In this document: positions 1-8,847 of the stretch, one piece after another
Numbering within the stretch: position 1 is the first letter of the stretch
Layout of the letters: every line of letters starts with the position of its first letter
Source of the DNA: Thermomicrobiales bacterium
GTDB taxonomy: Bacteria > Chloroflexota > Chloroflexia > Thermomicrobiales > CADCWN01
Length of the DNA stretch: 34,889 bases
Assembly: GCA_030446685.1 (NCBI GenBank)
Contig: JAUJMV010000001.1
Span: forward strand, 198,636-233,524
Reading direction: 5' to 3'
Notes under the pieces: generated by a model
What the model saw: only the letters and a program-made list of their open reading frames with translations
Told to the model about the DNA's origin: nothing
Database searches by the model: none
Translations under genes and position numbers: made by a program

Positions 1-345
1 ATCGTCATCGGCTCCCGCCGACCGGCGTGGGGCGCCCGGACGCGGCGGTCGCCGGACCGAGGACGTGCAGGCGCCTCCAGGCGCGCCGCGCCGTCCGGGC
101 GCGGCACCGTCCAGATGGTCGGTGCGCTCCCAGCGGATGAGCACGCGCCCCGTCGGTCGCGTAGCGGAACGCGTTGGGATTCTGGCCGAGGGCGTGGCCG
201 GCCTCGGCGTAGGGCCGCCGGCCGGCGAGAAGGCCTCCAGGCGGTCCCCTCCTGGGCGGCGGCGAGGGTGAAGACCGCGCGGTCGTAGCGCCGTCAGGGC
301 GGGGTCTTCCCCGTCCCCGGCGACGCGCGTGGATCGCGACGCGCG
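1..345 (-). pseudogene. Frameshift-riddled coding remnant, product not recognised
   Basis: No intact gene is visible. Protein-like stretches appear in different minus-strand frames: YDRAVFTLAAAQEG, then GGPYAEAGHALGQNPNAF followed by RYATDG, then LIRWERTDHLDG. Joined by three or four one-base shifts they would make one continuous domain of about 70 residues that continues past the left edge of the window. I do not recognise the family. The adjoining 346-753 has open frames in several directions but nothing I can support as a gene. Since the next gene is damaged in the same way, this stretch is either poor-quality sequence or a decaying locus. Confidence 0.3.
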
Positions 346-753
346 AAGCGCGCGGCGGCGCCTCGATCCGCGAGGCAGGGGGCGTGCGCATCGGCGCGCG
401 ATCCTCGCGGGCCGGCGTGCTGACCGGCGCGGCGCCGGGACATTCTCGCTGATTCCCGCCATAGCGGTGCCACCGGCTGGTGGCGCGAGCCGCGCGCCCA
501 GGCCGCGTGACCGCGGCGATGGGCCAGCGCCTCGTGGCGGCGCGCCGCGCCAGCGCGTGCGCCCCGTCAGTTAGCACTGCGGCGCACGCTACGGCGATCG
601 CGGCGCTGCTGCCGTGCCGCGCCTCCCCCTCGGTCCGCACCAGCGCGCCGTGCGGGGCGATAGCACTCGGCCATGCAACGGTCGGGACGAACCGTCGTCT
701 ATCGATGGACGATGAGCGCGCCGGTATCACCGACCGGCGCGCCCCTCTGCCCC

Positions 754-1565
754 CTACGGCGCGGGCGCGGTGTAGCGCGGGCACGTAGCCCTCGCTCCCG
801 CGCAGCCAATTCAGGCCCTCGACCGTCGTCTCCGCCGATCTCCTCCAGGCGCGTGTCGTCGCCAGGCCGCGAGGCGCCGGGGCGAGCGGCGCAGGTAGAC
901 TCGTCACCGGCGCGCGGCGGCGCCGGGGTCGCGGTCGGCGCCGGGGTCGGCGTGCTGACCGGCGCGACAGTCGGGACGTTCTCGAACGGGAGGGTCAGGG
1001 CTTCTTGCGGCGGCGGCGAGGCGGTCTGCTGCCGCGCCAGCGGGCTCTGCGGCAGGTAGTTGAGCCCGAAGAGCAGCACCGTGCCGATCGTCACGATGAT
1101 CAGGGCGAGGCTGCTGTAGAAATACTCGCTCCGCGCCGAGATCGCCAGCGAGGGCGGGGCCGGGCGCGGCCCTTGCCAGGCGGGCGGCCGCGGATCGCCG
1201 GGGGGGATCGGTTGCTCCTCCGCCACCGCCCCCTCGGGGGCCTGCTCGCGCTCCGGCGGCGGGGCGTTCCCCGCGACCGCGCCCGCCGGCTCGCCGCTCT
1301 CGGTCAGTCGTTCGCGGCCCTCGTTCGTCAGGTACATCCCCCAATAGCCGCGCTTGGTGACGTAGATCAGCTTCCCCTGTTCGAGCCCGGTCAGCGTGCG
1401 CAGCAGTCGCGCGCGGGCCGGGCTGTTGATATAGGTGTGGCGCGGCAGGGTCGGCGGCACGATGCCGCAGCGCTGCGCCAGGCTGAACTCATCGATCTCC
1501 TTGCCGGCGCCCGCGCCCGCCAGGTCCGCGATGACGGTGAGGATCTGCCGATGCTCCTGCCTCAT
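754..1565 (-). pseudogene. Membrane-anchored winged-helix / SH3b protein, 3' end frameshifted
   Basis: Starts at ATG 1565 (MRQEHRQIL) behind GGAGAAGG. Residues 1-95 look like a winged-helix DNA-binding domain ending KRGYWGMYLTNEGRERL. A Pro/Glu-rich linker, one membrane segment (about residues 145-170, SSLALIIVTIGTVLLFGLNY) and a Pro/Thr/Ala-rich spacer follow. The frame is clean to about 905. Beyond that a bacterial SH3 domain can be read only by changing frame: VYLRRSP, then DDTRLEEIGGDD, then TVEGLNWLRGSEGYVPA, then RYTAPAP and a stop at 754-756. That needs about three indels in 150 bp. The layout suggests a cytoplasmic HTH head linked to an extracytoplasmic SH3 sensor or wall-binding tail, but the function is inferred. 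It has its own promoter. Confidence 0.6.
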
Positions 1566-1638
1566 GGCCTTCTCCGTCTGTTCCCGCCCGGCCCGCGGCG
1601 CGGCCGGGCCACGCCGGGCGACCCCGCTCAACTGGAAG

Positions 1639-1676
1639 TGTACGTACAGTATACGCCCGGCGTGCCAGGTTGGCAA
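1639..1676 (-). promoter_or_regulatory. Sigma70-type promoter with overlapping palindrome
   Basis: On the minus strand TTGCCA (1671-1676) is followed after exactly 17 bp by TATACT (1648-1653). The perfect palindrome TGTACGTACA (1639-1648) sits at the expected transcription start and could be an operator. The start codon of the winged-helix gene lies about 75 nt downstream. The downstream protein itself has a DNA-binding head, so autoregulation is possible but unproven. Confidence 0.6.
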
Positions 1677-1805
1677 GAGGGGGTGGGCGAGCGGGAGGTA
1701 GGGCGGAAGCCGCCCTAGTCCTGTGGCCGGTGAGGGTAGGGCGCGCGGCGAGGTCCGCATCCGGCGACTTGGGCGCGATGGCTGGCTGGATGGCCGGTAA
1801 GCGCC

Positions 1806-1836
1806 GGCAGGCGCGGGGCTGATACCAGCGCCTGCC
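1806..1836 (-). terminator. GC hairpin after the methyltransferase gene
   Basis: A perfect 9-bp inverted repeat, GGCAGGCGC (1806-1814) with GCGCCTGCC (1828-1836), lies about 24 nt past the methyltransferase stop. There is no U tract, so it may be a weak terminator or an mRNA-stabilising hairpin. The rest of 1677-1859 shows nothing else. Confidence 0.4.
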
Positions 1837-1859
1837 GCCCGCCACCTCGTTGTTCCACC

Positions 1860-2750
1860 CTATTCGGCCGGGCCGCGCGCCCTACCCTCGCCATCATCGG
1901 CCGCGCTGTCGCCGGGCAGCTTGACGCCCCAGGCCCACCAGCCTGCGCCCCACCAGTTCGTCGCCGGCGTCCCGGCCCCGTCGAAGCGGCGCCAGAGGCC
2001 GCGGGCGCGGCGCAGGGTGGCGACGTAGGGGCGCTCGACCGGGCCGGGGAGCGTCAGGACCGGGACCGGGCGGTTGCCGCGGATGACGACGCCGCGCAAT
2101 CCGGCCTGGCGCATGAAGCGCCGGTACGTGTCCAGCGAGTAGTCGTTCTCGTAGAAGTCGGGCCGGAAGAGCCGCCCCGCCTCGTGCAGGCCGCGGCCCG
2201 GCCGGCCCTGCAGGCCGTAGTAGGCCAGGCGCACCCCGGCGTTGAAGACCGTGCCGACCGTCTGCACCGAGAAGCGCTCCGGCACGATGTCGGCGAAGAA
2301 CATGCCGCCGGGCCGGATCACGCGCGCCATCTCGGCGATCACCCGGTCCACGTCGGCGAAGTGTTCGAGCAGGCCGAAGCTGGTCAGGATGTCGAAGGTG
2401 TCGTCGGGGAAGGGCAGGCGGTAGACGTTGCCGAGCGTGTAGGTCGCACGCAACCCCTCGCGCTCGAAGCGCCGCCGCGCGACCCGGAGCGCCGTCGGCG
2501 CGGCATCGAGGAGCGTGCAGTCGTACCCTTGCCGCGCCATGAAGGCCGAGACCTCGGCGCTGCCGCAGCCGCATTCCAGCACCGTCGCCGGCGGCGGTGG
2601 CAGGATCTCCGCCAGCGCCTCGCACTTCAGTTCGGCGAAGAGCTGTTCCTGCGCCCCGAACTCCGGCTCGGCCTCCGCGTCGAGCATCTCTCGCCACTGC
2701 CGCTCGAACACCGGCAGTGAGCCGCGCGTGTCCCCATGCCGCTCCCCCAT
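1860..2750 (-). CDS. Class I SAM-dependent methyltransferase
   Basis: A protein of 296 residues from ATG 2750 (MGERHGDTRG); an in-frame upstream extension to 2786 is unlikely because it crosses the promoter leader. It has the Rossmann methyltransferase motifs: VLECGCGSAEVSAFM (motif I, SAM binding, about residues 55-70), the acidic LLDAAPTAL (motif II), DTFDILTSFGLLEHF (motif IV region) and RVIRPGGMFFADIVPE (post-motif). This is the Methyltransf_11/25 pattern of small-molecule methyltransferases. The last 100 residues, rich in Arg and Trp, are not diagnostic. The substrate cannot be told. It is downstream of and codirectional with the FAD oxidoreductase but has its own promoter, so cotranscription is optional. 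Confidence 0.8.
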   Translation of the reverse strand: MGERHGDTRGSLPVFERQWREMLDAEAEPEFGAQEQLFAELKCEALAEILPPPPATVLECGCGSAEVSAFMARQGYDCTLLDAAPTALRVARRRFEREGLRATYTLGNVYRLPFPDDTFDILTSFGLLEHFADVDRVIAEMARVIRPGGMFFADIVPERFSVQTVGTVFNAGVRLAYYGLQGRPGRGLHEAGRLFRPDFYENDYSLDTYRRFMRQAGLRGVVIRGNRPVPVLTLPGPVERPYVATLRRARGLWRRFDGAGTPATNWWGAGWWAWGVKLPGDSAADDGEGRARGPAE

Positions 2751-2781
2751 GACCCTCGCCCTCCTACCCCCGGCCCGATCC

Positions 2782-2824
2782 GCCACGACGTGGCAGTATA
2801 GTGCCGCGGGAGAGAGGCGGACAA
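2782..2824 (-). promoter_or_regulatory. Sigma70-type promoter of the methyltransferase with +1 palindrome
   Basis: On the minus strand TTGTCC (2819-2824) precedes TATACT (2795-2800) by 18 bp. Directly downstream, at the expected start point, is the odd palindrome GCCACG-A-CGTGGC (2782-2794), placed like an operator. The start codon at 2750 follows after about 35 nt. Confidence 0.55.
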
Positions 2825-2941
2825 GGCGCGGGGGCGGGGGCGGCGGGCGTCAGGCCCGGCGTACCACACCATCGCCTTCGGTCCGCATTCCTCTGCCCCC
2901 GCCCCCTTCAGGCTCTCGCTTCGGCTGGCGACTGCGCCTCG

Positions 2942-3000
2942 GCCCACAGCCCCCTTCGGGGGCTGGAATCGGGCCCTCGCCGTGCCCGCCCGCTGTGGGC
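2942..3000. repeat. Nested inverted repeat, possible terminator of the FAD gene
   Basis: GCCCACAGC (2942-2950) pairs perfectly with GCTGTGGGC (2992-3000). Nested in the left arm is a 7-bp hairpin AGCCCCC-TTC-GGGGGCT (2948-2964). The module lies in the 333-bp gap between the methyltransferase and the FAD gene, 84 nt past the FAD stop at 3084. Its GGGGGCTGG end resembles the third stem of the three-hairpin repeats found later in the window. The remainder of 2825-3083 is GC-rich with no gene. Confidence 0.4.
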
Positions 3001-3083
3001 TCCAGTCCCCCGGCCTCAGGGTGCTCCCCCGGCAGGCGCGGTAGCGCGACCAACCCTACCTCCCCCCGCCCCTCGCCCCCGCC

Positions 3084-4685
3084 TCACACTGGCAGATAGC
3101 GCGGCCACTTCAGGATGAAGCCGAGCGGGCCGGCGAGGGTCCGCTGGAAGTCGGCCAGATGCTCGGGCGTGTTGCGCACCTGCCGGGGCGTCAGGCCCCG
3201 CTCCAGGCAATGCGCCGCCAGGGCGCCCGCCGCCTCGCCGATGTTCCACTCGACCGGGTGCAGCCGGTAGCAGCCGTTGGTGATGTGGGTCGTGCCGAGG
3301 TTCTTGCAGGCGGGGAGGAGGTTCTCCGCCCGCACCGGGATCAGCGCGCCGAGCGGGATCTCAAAGGGGTAACTGCTGATGTCGACATAATTCCGTAGCC
3401 CGCTGCTCGGGTGCAGGTCGATCCGGTAGTAGCCGATCCCGACGCTGTCGGGGAAGGATTCGGCCCCCTCCTCGCCGGGGTGGGACTGGCGCCGCGCCTC
3501 GACGCCGACGTGATCTTCCAGGACGGTGAACTCGGCGCGGATGCGGCGGCTCTCGCGCACGTAGATCGACTTCGCCAGCCCGTCGCCGGTCCCGACCACG
3601 TCGGGCCGCAGCCGCAGGCCGGGGTAGCCGTACCCCCCATCGTGGCGCGGGGCCTCGGTCTGCATCCAGTAGAGGAGGGACAGGCTCAGGCCCTTCGCGC
3701 CGCGCAGGTGCTTGCGTCGCTCCTCCTCGCCCACCCCGACGATCGGCCCGAGCCAGTAGTCGATCTGCGGCCAGTTGACCAGGGTGATGTCGCTGGCGTA
3801 GGCCCCCTCCGGGTAGTGCCGCCGGGAGAAGACGCGCCGGTAGTGCCAGAAGTCGCGGGCGCGCTCGCGGTCGGTCGGCCCGTCGAAGATCGCCCGGTGG
3901 CGGGGTTCGAGGGTGCGCGGATCGCAATCGGTCCAGCCGAGCTGCGGCCCCGGCCAGAAATCGGCCCGGTAGCCGCGCCAGAAGTCGTACTCCTCCGGCC
4001 TGGCGATCGTGTGATCCTCGCCCGGCAGATAGTCGAGCGCGAAGCACCAGGTGACGGCCTGTTGGTCGAGCGGGTCGGCCGCGCCGGGGAGGGCGTGCAA
4101 TTCGCCGGTCTGCGCCCGGCTCTCCGCGCCGATGACGTGCTCGACGCCGCCCAGGTCGAGCAGGTCGCCCAGCTCGGTCGCGTCGAGGACGTAGGGGGCC
4201 TGGACGACGGTCTGCTCGCCGGTCGCGTCGTCCGTCAGGGTGACGGCGCGGACGCGGTCGCCGTCGCGCTCGACCGCGGTCGGGCGCTGGCGGAGCAGCA
4301 CGTCGATCTGGCGGCCGGCGCGGTAGGGCGCGAGCAGTTCCTCGATCGCGGCCAGCGCCACCCGCGGCTCGTGGCAGAGCCGGCTGACGCCGCCCTGGCC
4401 GGGGTTGAGGTGGGGATCGGCGCGGGGCGCCGGCAGGAGTGGGTAGTTGCGGCGGTAGTAGTCGCGGATGCCCTCGCGCAGCCGACGGTAGCTGGCGGTG
4501 CAGCCGGTGCTCTCGATCCACCGGTGCTCGTCGGGCGGCACCGCCTGGGCGGTCAGTTGCCCGCCGAGCCAGTCGGTCTCCTCGGTCAGGATGACGCGCC
4601 TGCCGAGGCGCAGCGCGGCCAGCGCGCCGGCCACGCCGCCGAGGCCGCCGCCCGCGATCAGGATGTCGGTCTGCCGCTCGTTCAC
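3084..4685 (-). CDS. FAD-dependent oxidoreductase (FAD_oxidored type)
   Basis: 533 residues from GTG 4685, chosen because AAAGGTGGGG lies just upstream and the protein then begins [17 protein letters not shown], the normal N-terminus for the family; the open frame continues upstream to 4817 without protein-like character. Residues 7-40 are the FAD Rossmann motif ([17 protein letters not shown], then an acidic strand end in [11 protein letters not shown]). The Cys and His in the [11 protein letters not shown] and RLCHEP region are typical of this group. The C-terminal part ([19 protein letters not shown], then [17 protein letters not shown]) is the conserved second FAD-binding segment. Members are soluble flavoenzymes with mostly unknown substrates, often found near carbohydrate catabolism genes; no such context is seen here. 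Confidence 0.85.
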   Translation of the reverse strand: MNERQTDILIAGGGLGGVAGALAALRLGRRVILTEETDWLGGQLTAQAVPPDEHRWIESTGCTASYRRLREGIRDYYRRNYPLLPAPRADPHLNPGQGGVSRLCHEPRVALAAIEELLAPYRAGRQIDVLLRQRPTAVERDGDRVRAVTLTDDATGEQTVVQAPYVLDATELGDLLDLGGVEHVIGAESRAQTGELHALPGAADPLDQQAVTWCFALDYLPGEDHTIARPEEYDFWRGYRADFWPGPQLGWTDCDPRTLEPRHRAIFDGPTDRERARDFWHYRRVFSRRHYPEGAYASDITLVNWPQIDYWLGPIVGVGEEERRKHLRGAKGLSLSLLYWMQTEAPRHDGGYGYPGLRLRPDVVGTGDGLAKSIYVRESRRIRAEFTVLEDHVGVEARRQSHPGEEGAESFPDSVGIGYYRIDLHPSSGLRNYVDISSYPFEIPLGALIPVRAENLLPACKNLGTTHITNGCYRLHPVEWNIGEAAGALAAHCLERGLTPRQVRNTPEHLADFQRTLAGPLGFILKWPRYLPV

Positions 4686-4732
4686 GGGTTCCCCACCTTT
4701 CTCCGTCCTCCCGGATGCGTCGGCGCCGGCCG

Positions 4733-4741
4733 ATCCTATCA
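4733..4741 (-). promoter_or_regulatory. Possible extended -10 promoter of the FAD gene
   Basis: Minus-strand TGATAGGAT fits an extended -10 (TGn plus TAGGAT), 48 nt before the GTG start, with no convincing -35. The match is modest. It belongs to a recurring pattern in this window. Confidence 0.3.
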
Positions 4742-4948
4742 CGGCCGGCACGCTCGGGCCGCGCGCCCCGGCTCCGCGCCGGCCTGGGGAGCGGGCCGTT
4801 GTCCTTTGGCCCGACAATTGCGGGTATCTGGCCCACCGCGCGGCGGACCCCCAATGCCCCCCGCCGCTGGTGTGGTCACCTGTACGGAAGTGCAGGGAAA
4901 AGCTGTACGTAGCACTGACTCTGACGTGAACGTAACCGTCCGTTTCTG

Positions 4949-4957
4949 TGCTATCAT
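4949..4957 (+). promoter_or_regulatory. Extended -10 promoter of the ABC exporter genes
   Basis: TGCTATCAT is a TGn extended -10 with a 5 of 6 hexamer and no clear -35. It lies about 110 nt before the TTG start at 5066. The 380-bp gap 4686-5065 holds no gene; it also contains near-dyads built on GTACG (about 4880-4915) that could bind a regulator. Confidence 0.4.
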
Positions 4958-5065
4958 ACCCCCCGTGGGCCGGGCGGCCCTCCGCGTGCGTGTTCTCGAC
5001 AACCCATCAGTTTCTCACTGCCGGCCAGCGGTTGCCGTGCCAGAACCTGTCGGAGGAGGCGGCGT

Positions 5066-6829
5066 TTGAAGATCGTATTGCGCATCCTCAGCTACCTGAA
5101 GCCGTATTGGCTGATCACCGTCGGCGTCTACGCCGCCCTCTTCATCGCCCTCGGCCTCCAGCTCTACATCCCCCAGGTCCTCAAGCGGGTGATCGACGAG
5201 GGGATCCTCGCCGGCAATCAGGCCTATCTGCTGCGCGCCGCCGCGATCATCATCGGCCTGACCGCGCTGCAAGGCATCTTCACCTTCCTGCGCGCCTACC
5301 TGGTCCAGAACCTGGCCGAGAAGGTCGCCTACGACCTGCGCAGCGAGATGTATGAGCACCTGCAGCGCCTCTCGTTCGCCTTCTACGACCGCACCCAGAC
5401 CGGCCAACTGATGTCGCGCGTCACCGACGACATCAACAACATCCGCGGCATGCTGATGATGACACTGCGGGCGCTGGTCCTGGCCATCGCGATGCTGATC
5501 GCGGTGACGGTGATCATGCTGCGCGCCGACTGGCGCCTGGCCCTCGTCGCCCTCTCCACGATGCCCTTGCTGATCTGGTGGTCGATCCGCTTCGGCATCC
5601 GCATCCGCCCGCTCTTCCTGCGCGTGCAGCAGCAGTTCGGCGTGATGACCTCCGCCTTGCAGGAGAACGTCGCCGGGGCGCGCGTCGTCCGCGCCTTCGC
5701 GCAGGAGCAGCGCGAGAACGCGCGCTTCGAGGCGGAGCTGGAGGAACTCTTCGAGCGCAACATGGCCGCCTCGCGGCGCTGGTCCCTCTCCTACCCGCTG
5801 ACGCTGCTCCTCTCCGGCCTCAGCATCGGGGCGGTCCTCTGGTACGGCGGCTACCGCGTCCTCACCGGCGCGATCACCCTCGGGACGCTGGTCGCGTTCA
5901 ACCGCTACCTGTCGCTCCTCAGCGAGCCGGTGCGCTGGCTCGGCTTCGTCGTCAACCGGATCGCGCGCGCGATCGCCTCGGGCGAGCGCATCTTCGAGAT
6001 CCTCGACACCAAGTCGGCGGTGGCCGAACGCCCGAACCCGGTCGAGCTGCGCCCGATGCGCGGCGAGGTGACCTTCGACGACGTCTCCTTCACCTACCCG
6101 ACCGGCACGCGCCCCGCCTTGTCGCACGTCTCCTTCACCGCCGCGCCGGGCGAGACGATCGCCCTCCTCGGGCCGACCGGGTCGGGCAAGAGCACGATCA
6201 TCAACCTGCTGCCGCGCTTCTACGACGTGAGCGCGGGGCGCATCCTGATCGACGGCCACGACATCCGCGACCTGTCGTTCGCCTCGCTGCGCGGGCAGAT
6301 CGGCACGGTGTTGCAGGAGACCTTCCTCTTCTCGATCAGCGTCCGCGACAACATCACCTACGGCCGCCCCGACGCCACCTTCGAGGAGGTGGTCGCGGCG
6401 GCGAAGGCGGCGCGCGCGCACGAGTTCATCGAGGCGATGCCGCAGGGCTACGACACCAAGCTCGGCGAGCGCGGCGTGACCCTCTCCGGCGGGCAGAAGC
6501 AGCGCGTGGCGATCGCGCGCGCCCTCTTGTCCGACCCGCGCATCCTGATCCTCGACGACGCGACCTCCAGCGTCGACAGCGAGACCGAGTACCAGATCCA
6601 GCAGGCCCTCCAGACGCTGATGCGGGGCCGCACCTCGTTCGTGATCGCGCAGCGCCTCAGCACGGTCAAGGAGGCCGACCAGATCCTCGTCCTCGACGAC
6701 GGCGCGATCGTCGAGCGCGGGACGCACATCGAGCTCTTGCAGCGCGGCGGCTTCTACTCCGAAATCTACGACCTGCAACTGCGCGACCAGGAGGACGTGA
6801 TGCGCGACGCCCTCGCGGGGGACGATTAG
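5066..6829 (+). CDS. ABC exporter half-transporter with degenerate ATP site (first subunit)
   Basis: 587 residues. TTG start at 5066 behind GGAGGAGG. Residues 1-310 are a type-I exporter membrane domain (about six helices); the rest is the nucleotide-binding domain. Walker A is GPTGSGKS (369-376, Lys375), the signature is canonical LSGGQ (473-477), and Walker B is ILILDD (493-498). Two catalytic residues are changed: Asp498 replaces the usual Glu after Walker B, and Gln529 replaces the H-loop His (IAQRLS). This is the fingerprint of the degenerate-site subunit of heterodimeric exporters such as TM287/288, BmrCD and LmrCD. The partner, 106 bp downstream, has the matching pattern. Likely an inner-membrane efflux or lipid/drug exporter; the substrate is unknown. 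Confidence 0.9.
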   Translation: MKIVLRILSYLKPYWLITVGVYAALFIALGLQLYIPQVLKRVIDEGILAGNQAYLLRAAAIIIGLTALQGIFTFLRAYLVQNLAEKVAYDLRSEMYEHLQRLSFAFYDRTQTGQLMSRVTDDINNIRGMLMMTLRALVLAIAMLIAVTVIMLRADWRLALVALSTMPLLIWWSIRFGIRIRPLFLRVQQQFGVMTSALQENVAGARVVRAFAQEQRENARFEAELEELFERNMAASRRWSLSYPLTLLLSGLSIGAVLWYGGYRVLTGAITLGTLVAFNRYLSLLSEPVRWLGFVVNRIARAIASGERIFEILDTKSAVAERPNPVELRPMRGEVTFDDVSFTYPTGTRPALSHVSFTAAPGETIALLGPTGSGKSTIINLLPRFYDVSAGRILIDGHDIRDLSFASLRGQIGTVLQETFLFSISVRDNITYGRPDATFEEVVAAAKAARAHEFIEAMPQGYDTKLGERGVTLSGGQKQRVAIARALLSDPRILILDDATSSVDSETEYQIQQALQTLMRGRTSFVIAQRLSTVKEADQILVLDDGAIVERGTHIELLQRGGFYSEIYDLQLRDQEDVMRDALAGDD

Positions 6830-6920
6830 TCGTCAGTCGTCAGAAGATCGGGGGCTGGAGAACAGCTTCGCCAACCTCGGTACTACTGACGACTGACGAC
6901 TGACGACTGACGACTACGAA
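6827..6920. repeat. Heptad array A (unit CTGACGA), two complementary arms
   Basis: Right arm 6886-6920 reads CTGACGA four times and then CTACGAA, all exactly 7 bp. Left arm 6827-6843 is the reverse complement of two units and overlaps the stop codon of the upstream gene. A 42-bp unrelated loop separates the arms, so a 17-bp hairpin can form. It lies between the two exporter genes, just before the ribosome binding site (GGAG 6922-6925) of the second. Confidence 0.85.
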
Positions 6921-6935
6921 CGGAGCGAAGCGACG

Positions 6936-8741
6936 ATGATGCACCGGGACGTCGATCCGGACGATCTGCTCGGCAAGGCCTACGACTCGCGCATCGTGAG
7001 CCGGCTGTTCGCCTTCATCCGGCCCTACAAGCGGCGGCTGGCCCTGCTGATCCTCCTGATGGTCACCGTGACCGCGGGGGATCTGATCCTGCCCGTCCTC
7101 TTCTCCTGGGGGATCGGCGTCGTCGACCCGGCGATCGAGCGGACGCGCGACGAGCGCCTCACGCTGCTCAACCTGCTCGGGCTCGCCTTCCTGGTGACGC
7201 TGGTCGTGCGCTTCTTCAGCGACTGGGCCAAGTTCTACGCGATCACCTGGCTCGGCAACCGCGTCGTCTTCGACCTGCGCAACACGATGTTCCGCCACCT
7301 GCAGCGGCTCAGCATGAGCTATATCGACAAGCGCGGCGTCGGCGCGATCATGACCCGCATCCAGAACGACGTCGGCGTGATCAACGAGTTCTTCTCCGAG
7401 GGGTTCGCCGGCATCATCGTCAACTTGCTGGTCCTGGTCGGCATCGTCGTGATCATGCTGCTGACCAACTGGCGGCTGGCGCTCCTCTCCTTCCTGGTCC
7501 TGCCGCTGATGGTGCTGATCATGAGCTTCTGGCGCAAGCGCGCGATCGAGACCTACCGCGCGACGCGGCGGACGATCGGCGTCGTCAACGCCAATCTCGC
7601 CGAGAGCATCAGCGGCATGCGCGTGGTGCAATCCTTCACCCGCGAGGGGACGAACCTGCGCCACTTCGACCGGCTGAACAAGGACAACCAGGACACCAAC
7701 ATCGACGCCGCCCGCCTGTCGTCCTTCCTCTTCCCGATCGTCTCGCTGATCGGCGCCGCCGCCACCTCGATGATTGTCTACGTCGGCGGGCGGATGATCC
7801 TCAACGAGACGCTGACGTTGCAGGAATTGGTCCTCTTCATCGCGCTGATCGACCGCTTCTTCGAGCCGATCCGCGACCTCAGCCAGCAGTACAACGTGCT
7901 GCAGGCGGCGATGGCGGCGGGCGAGCGGATCTTCGAGGTCCTCGATGTCGAGCCGGAGGTCAAGGACAAGCCGGGGGCGCGGCCTCTGCCGCCGATCGTC
8001 GGCAAGGTCGACTACAACGATGTCGTCTTCGGCTACGGCGAGAAGACGGTGCTCCACGGCATCGACCTCCACGTCGCGCCCGGGGAGACGGTCGCCTACG
8101 TCGGGGAGACGGGGGCCGGCAAGAGTTCGATGATCAACCTGCTGATGCGCTTCTACGACGTGAAGGGCGGCGCGGTGACGATCGACGGCTTCGATGTGCG
8201 CGACGTGACACAGGCGTCGCTGCGCTCGCAGCTCGGCATCGTCTTGCAGGACACCTTCCTCTTCGGCGGCACGGTGCGCGACAACATCCGCTTCGGCCGG
8301 CCCGACGCGCGCGACGAGGAGATCGAGCAGGCGGCGAAGGACGTGGGGGCGCACGACTTCATCATGCGGCTGCCGGGCGGCTACGACTCGAACGTCAACG
8401 AGCGCGGCGTCAGCCTCTCGGTCGGGCAGCGCCAGCTCCTCTCGTTCGCGCGCGCGCTGCTGGCCGACCCGCGCATCCTGATCCTCGACGAGGCGACCAG
8501 CAGCATCGACACCCAGACCGAGAGGATCATCCAGGAGGCGTTGCGGCGGCTGTTGCGGGGCCGCACCTCGTTCGTGATCGCCCACCGCCTCTCCACGATC
8601 AAGGAGGCCGACAAGGTGGTGGTGATGCACCAGGGTCGGATCGTCGAGATGGGCACCCACGACGAGCTGCTCGCCCGCCGCGGCTACTACTACGGCCTCT
8701 ACAGCATGCAGTGGCGCTCCTCCGAGCAGGCGGCCGACTGA
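6936..8741 (+). CDS. ABC exporter half-transporter, catalytic subunit (second subunit)
   Basis: 601 residues from ATG 6936; a second ATG at 6939 is equally possible. Membrane domain 1-330, then the nucleotide-binding domain: Walker A GETGAGKS (390-397, Lys396), signature LSVGQ (494-498, with Val496 where Gly is normal), Walker B ILILDE with catalytic Glu519, H-loop His550 (IAHRLS). The altered signature would face the altered Walker B and H-loop of the first subunit, leaving one working and one degenerate ATP site in the dimer. In studied relatives the degenerate site binds ATP tightly and regulates access of the transport cavity. The gene order and complementary defects make a heterodimer nearly certain. 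Confidence 0.9.
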   Translation: MMHRDVDPDDLLGKAYDSRIVSRLFAFIRPYKRRLALLILLMVTVTAGDLILPVLFSWGIGVVDPAIERTRDERLTLLNLLGLAFLVTLVVRFFSDWAKFYAITWLGNRVVFDLRNTMFRHLQRLSMSYIDKRGVGAIMTRIQNDVGVINEFFSEGFAGIIVNLLVLVGIVVIMLLTNWRLALLSFLVLPLMVLIMSFWRKRAIETYRATRRTIGVVNANLAESISGMRVVQSFTREGTNLRHFDRLNKDNQDTNIDAARLSSFLFPIVSLIGAAATSMIVYVGGRMILNETLTLQELVLFIALIDRFFEPIRDLSQQYNVLQAAMAAGERIFEVLDVEPEVKDKPGARPLPPIVGKVDYNDVVFGYGEKTVLHGIDLHVAPGETVAYVGETGAGKSSMINLLMRFYDVKGGAVTIDGFDVRDVTQASLRSQLGIVLQDTFLFGGTVRDNIRFGRPDARDEEIEQAAKDVGAHDFIMRLPGGYDSNVNERGVSLSVGQRQLLSFARALLADPRILILDEATSSIDTQTERIIQEALRRLLRGRTSFVIAHRLSTIKEADKVVVMHQGRIVEMGTHDELLARRGYYYGLYSMQWRSSEQAAD

Positions 8742-8748
8742 CGCGCGA

Positions 8749-8784
8749 GTCGAAGGTCTGAACGTCGAACGTCGAACGTCAGAG
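8749..8784. repeat. Heptad array B (unit GTCGAAC)
   Basis: Units GTCGAAG, GTCTGAAC (8 bp), GTCGAAC, GTCGAAC, GTCAGAG directly after the exporter stop codon. It shares the run GTCGAAGGTCTGAA, including the 8-bp unit, with the reverse complement of array D at 20266-20309, so B and D are related copies. Confidence 0.8.
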
Positions 8785-8795
8785 AGGCGATGGCG

Positions 8796-8827
8796 CGCCC
8801 GGTGGTGAGACGAACCGCCGGGCGTTT
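8796..8827 (+). terminator. Terminator-like hairpin after the ABC exporter genes
   Basis: An 11-bp stem with one G-T pair (8796-8806 with 8814-8824), loop GAGACGA, followed by TTT. It lies 55 nt past the exporter stop and just before the phosphotransferase start, so it probably separates the two transcription units. Confidence 0.6.
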
Positions 8828-8847
8828 CCACGGCCGCCAAGGGGCGG

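Noticed and set aside
6886..6920. CRISPR array
   Set aside because: The units are 7 bp, contiguous and without spacers; no cas genes are present.
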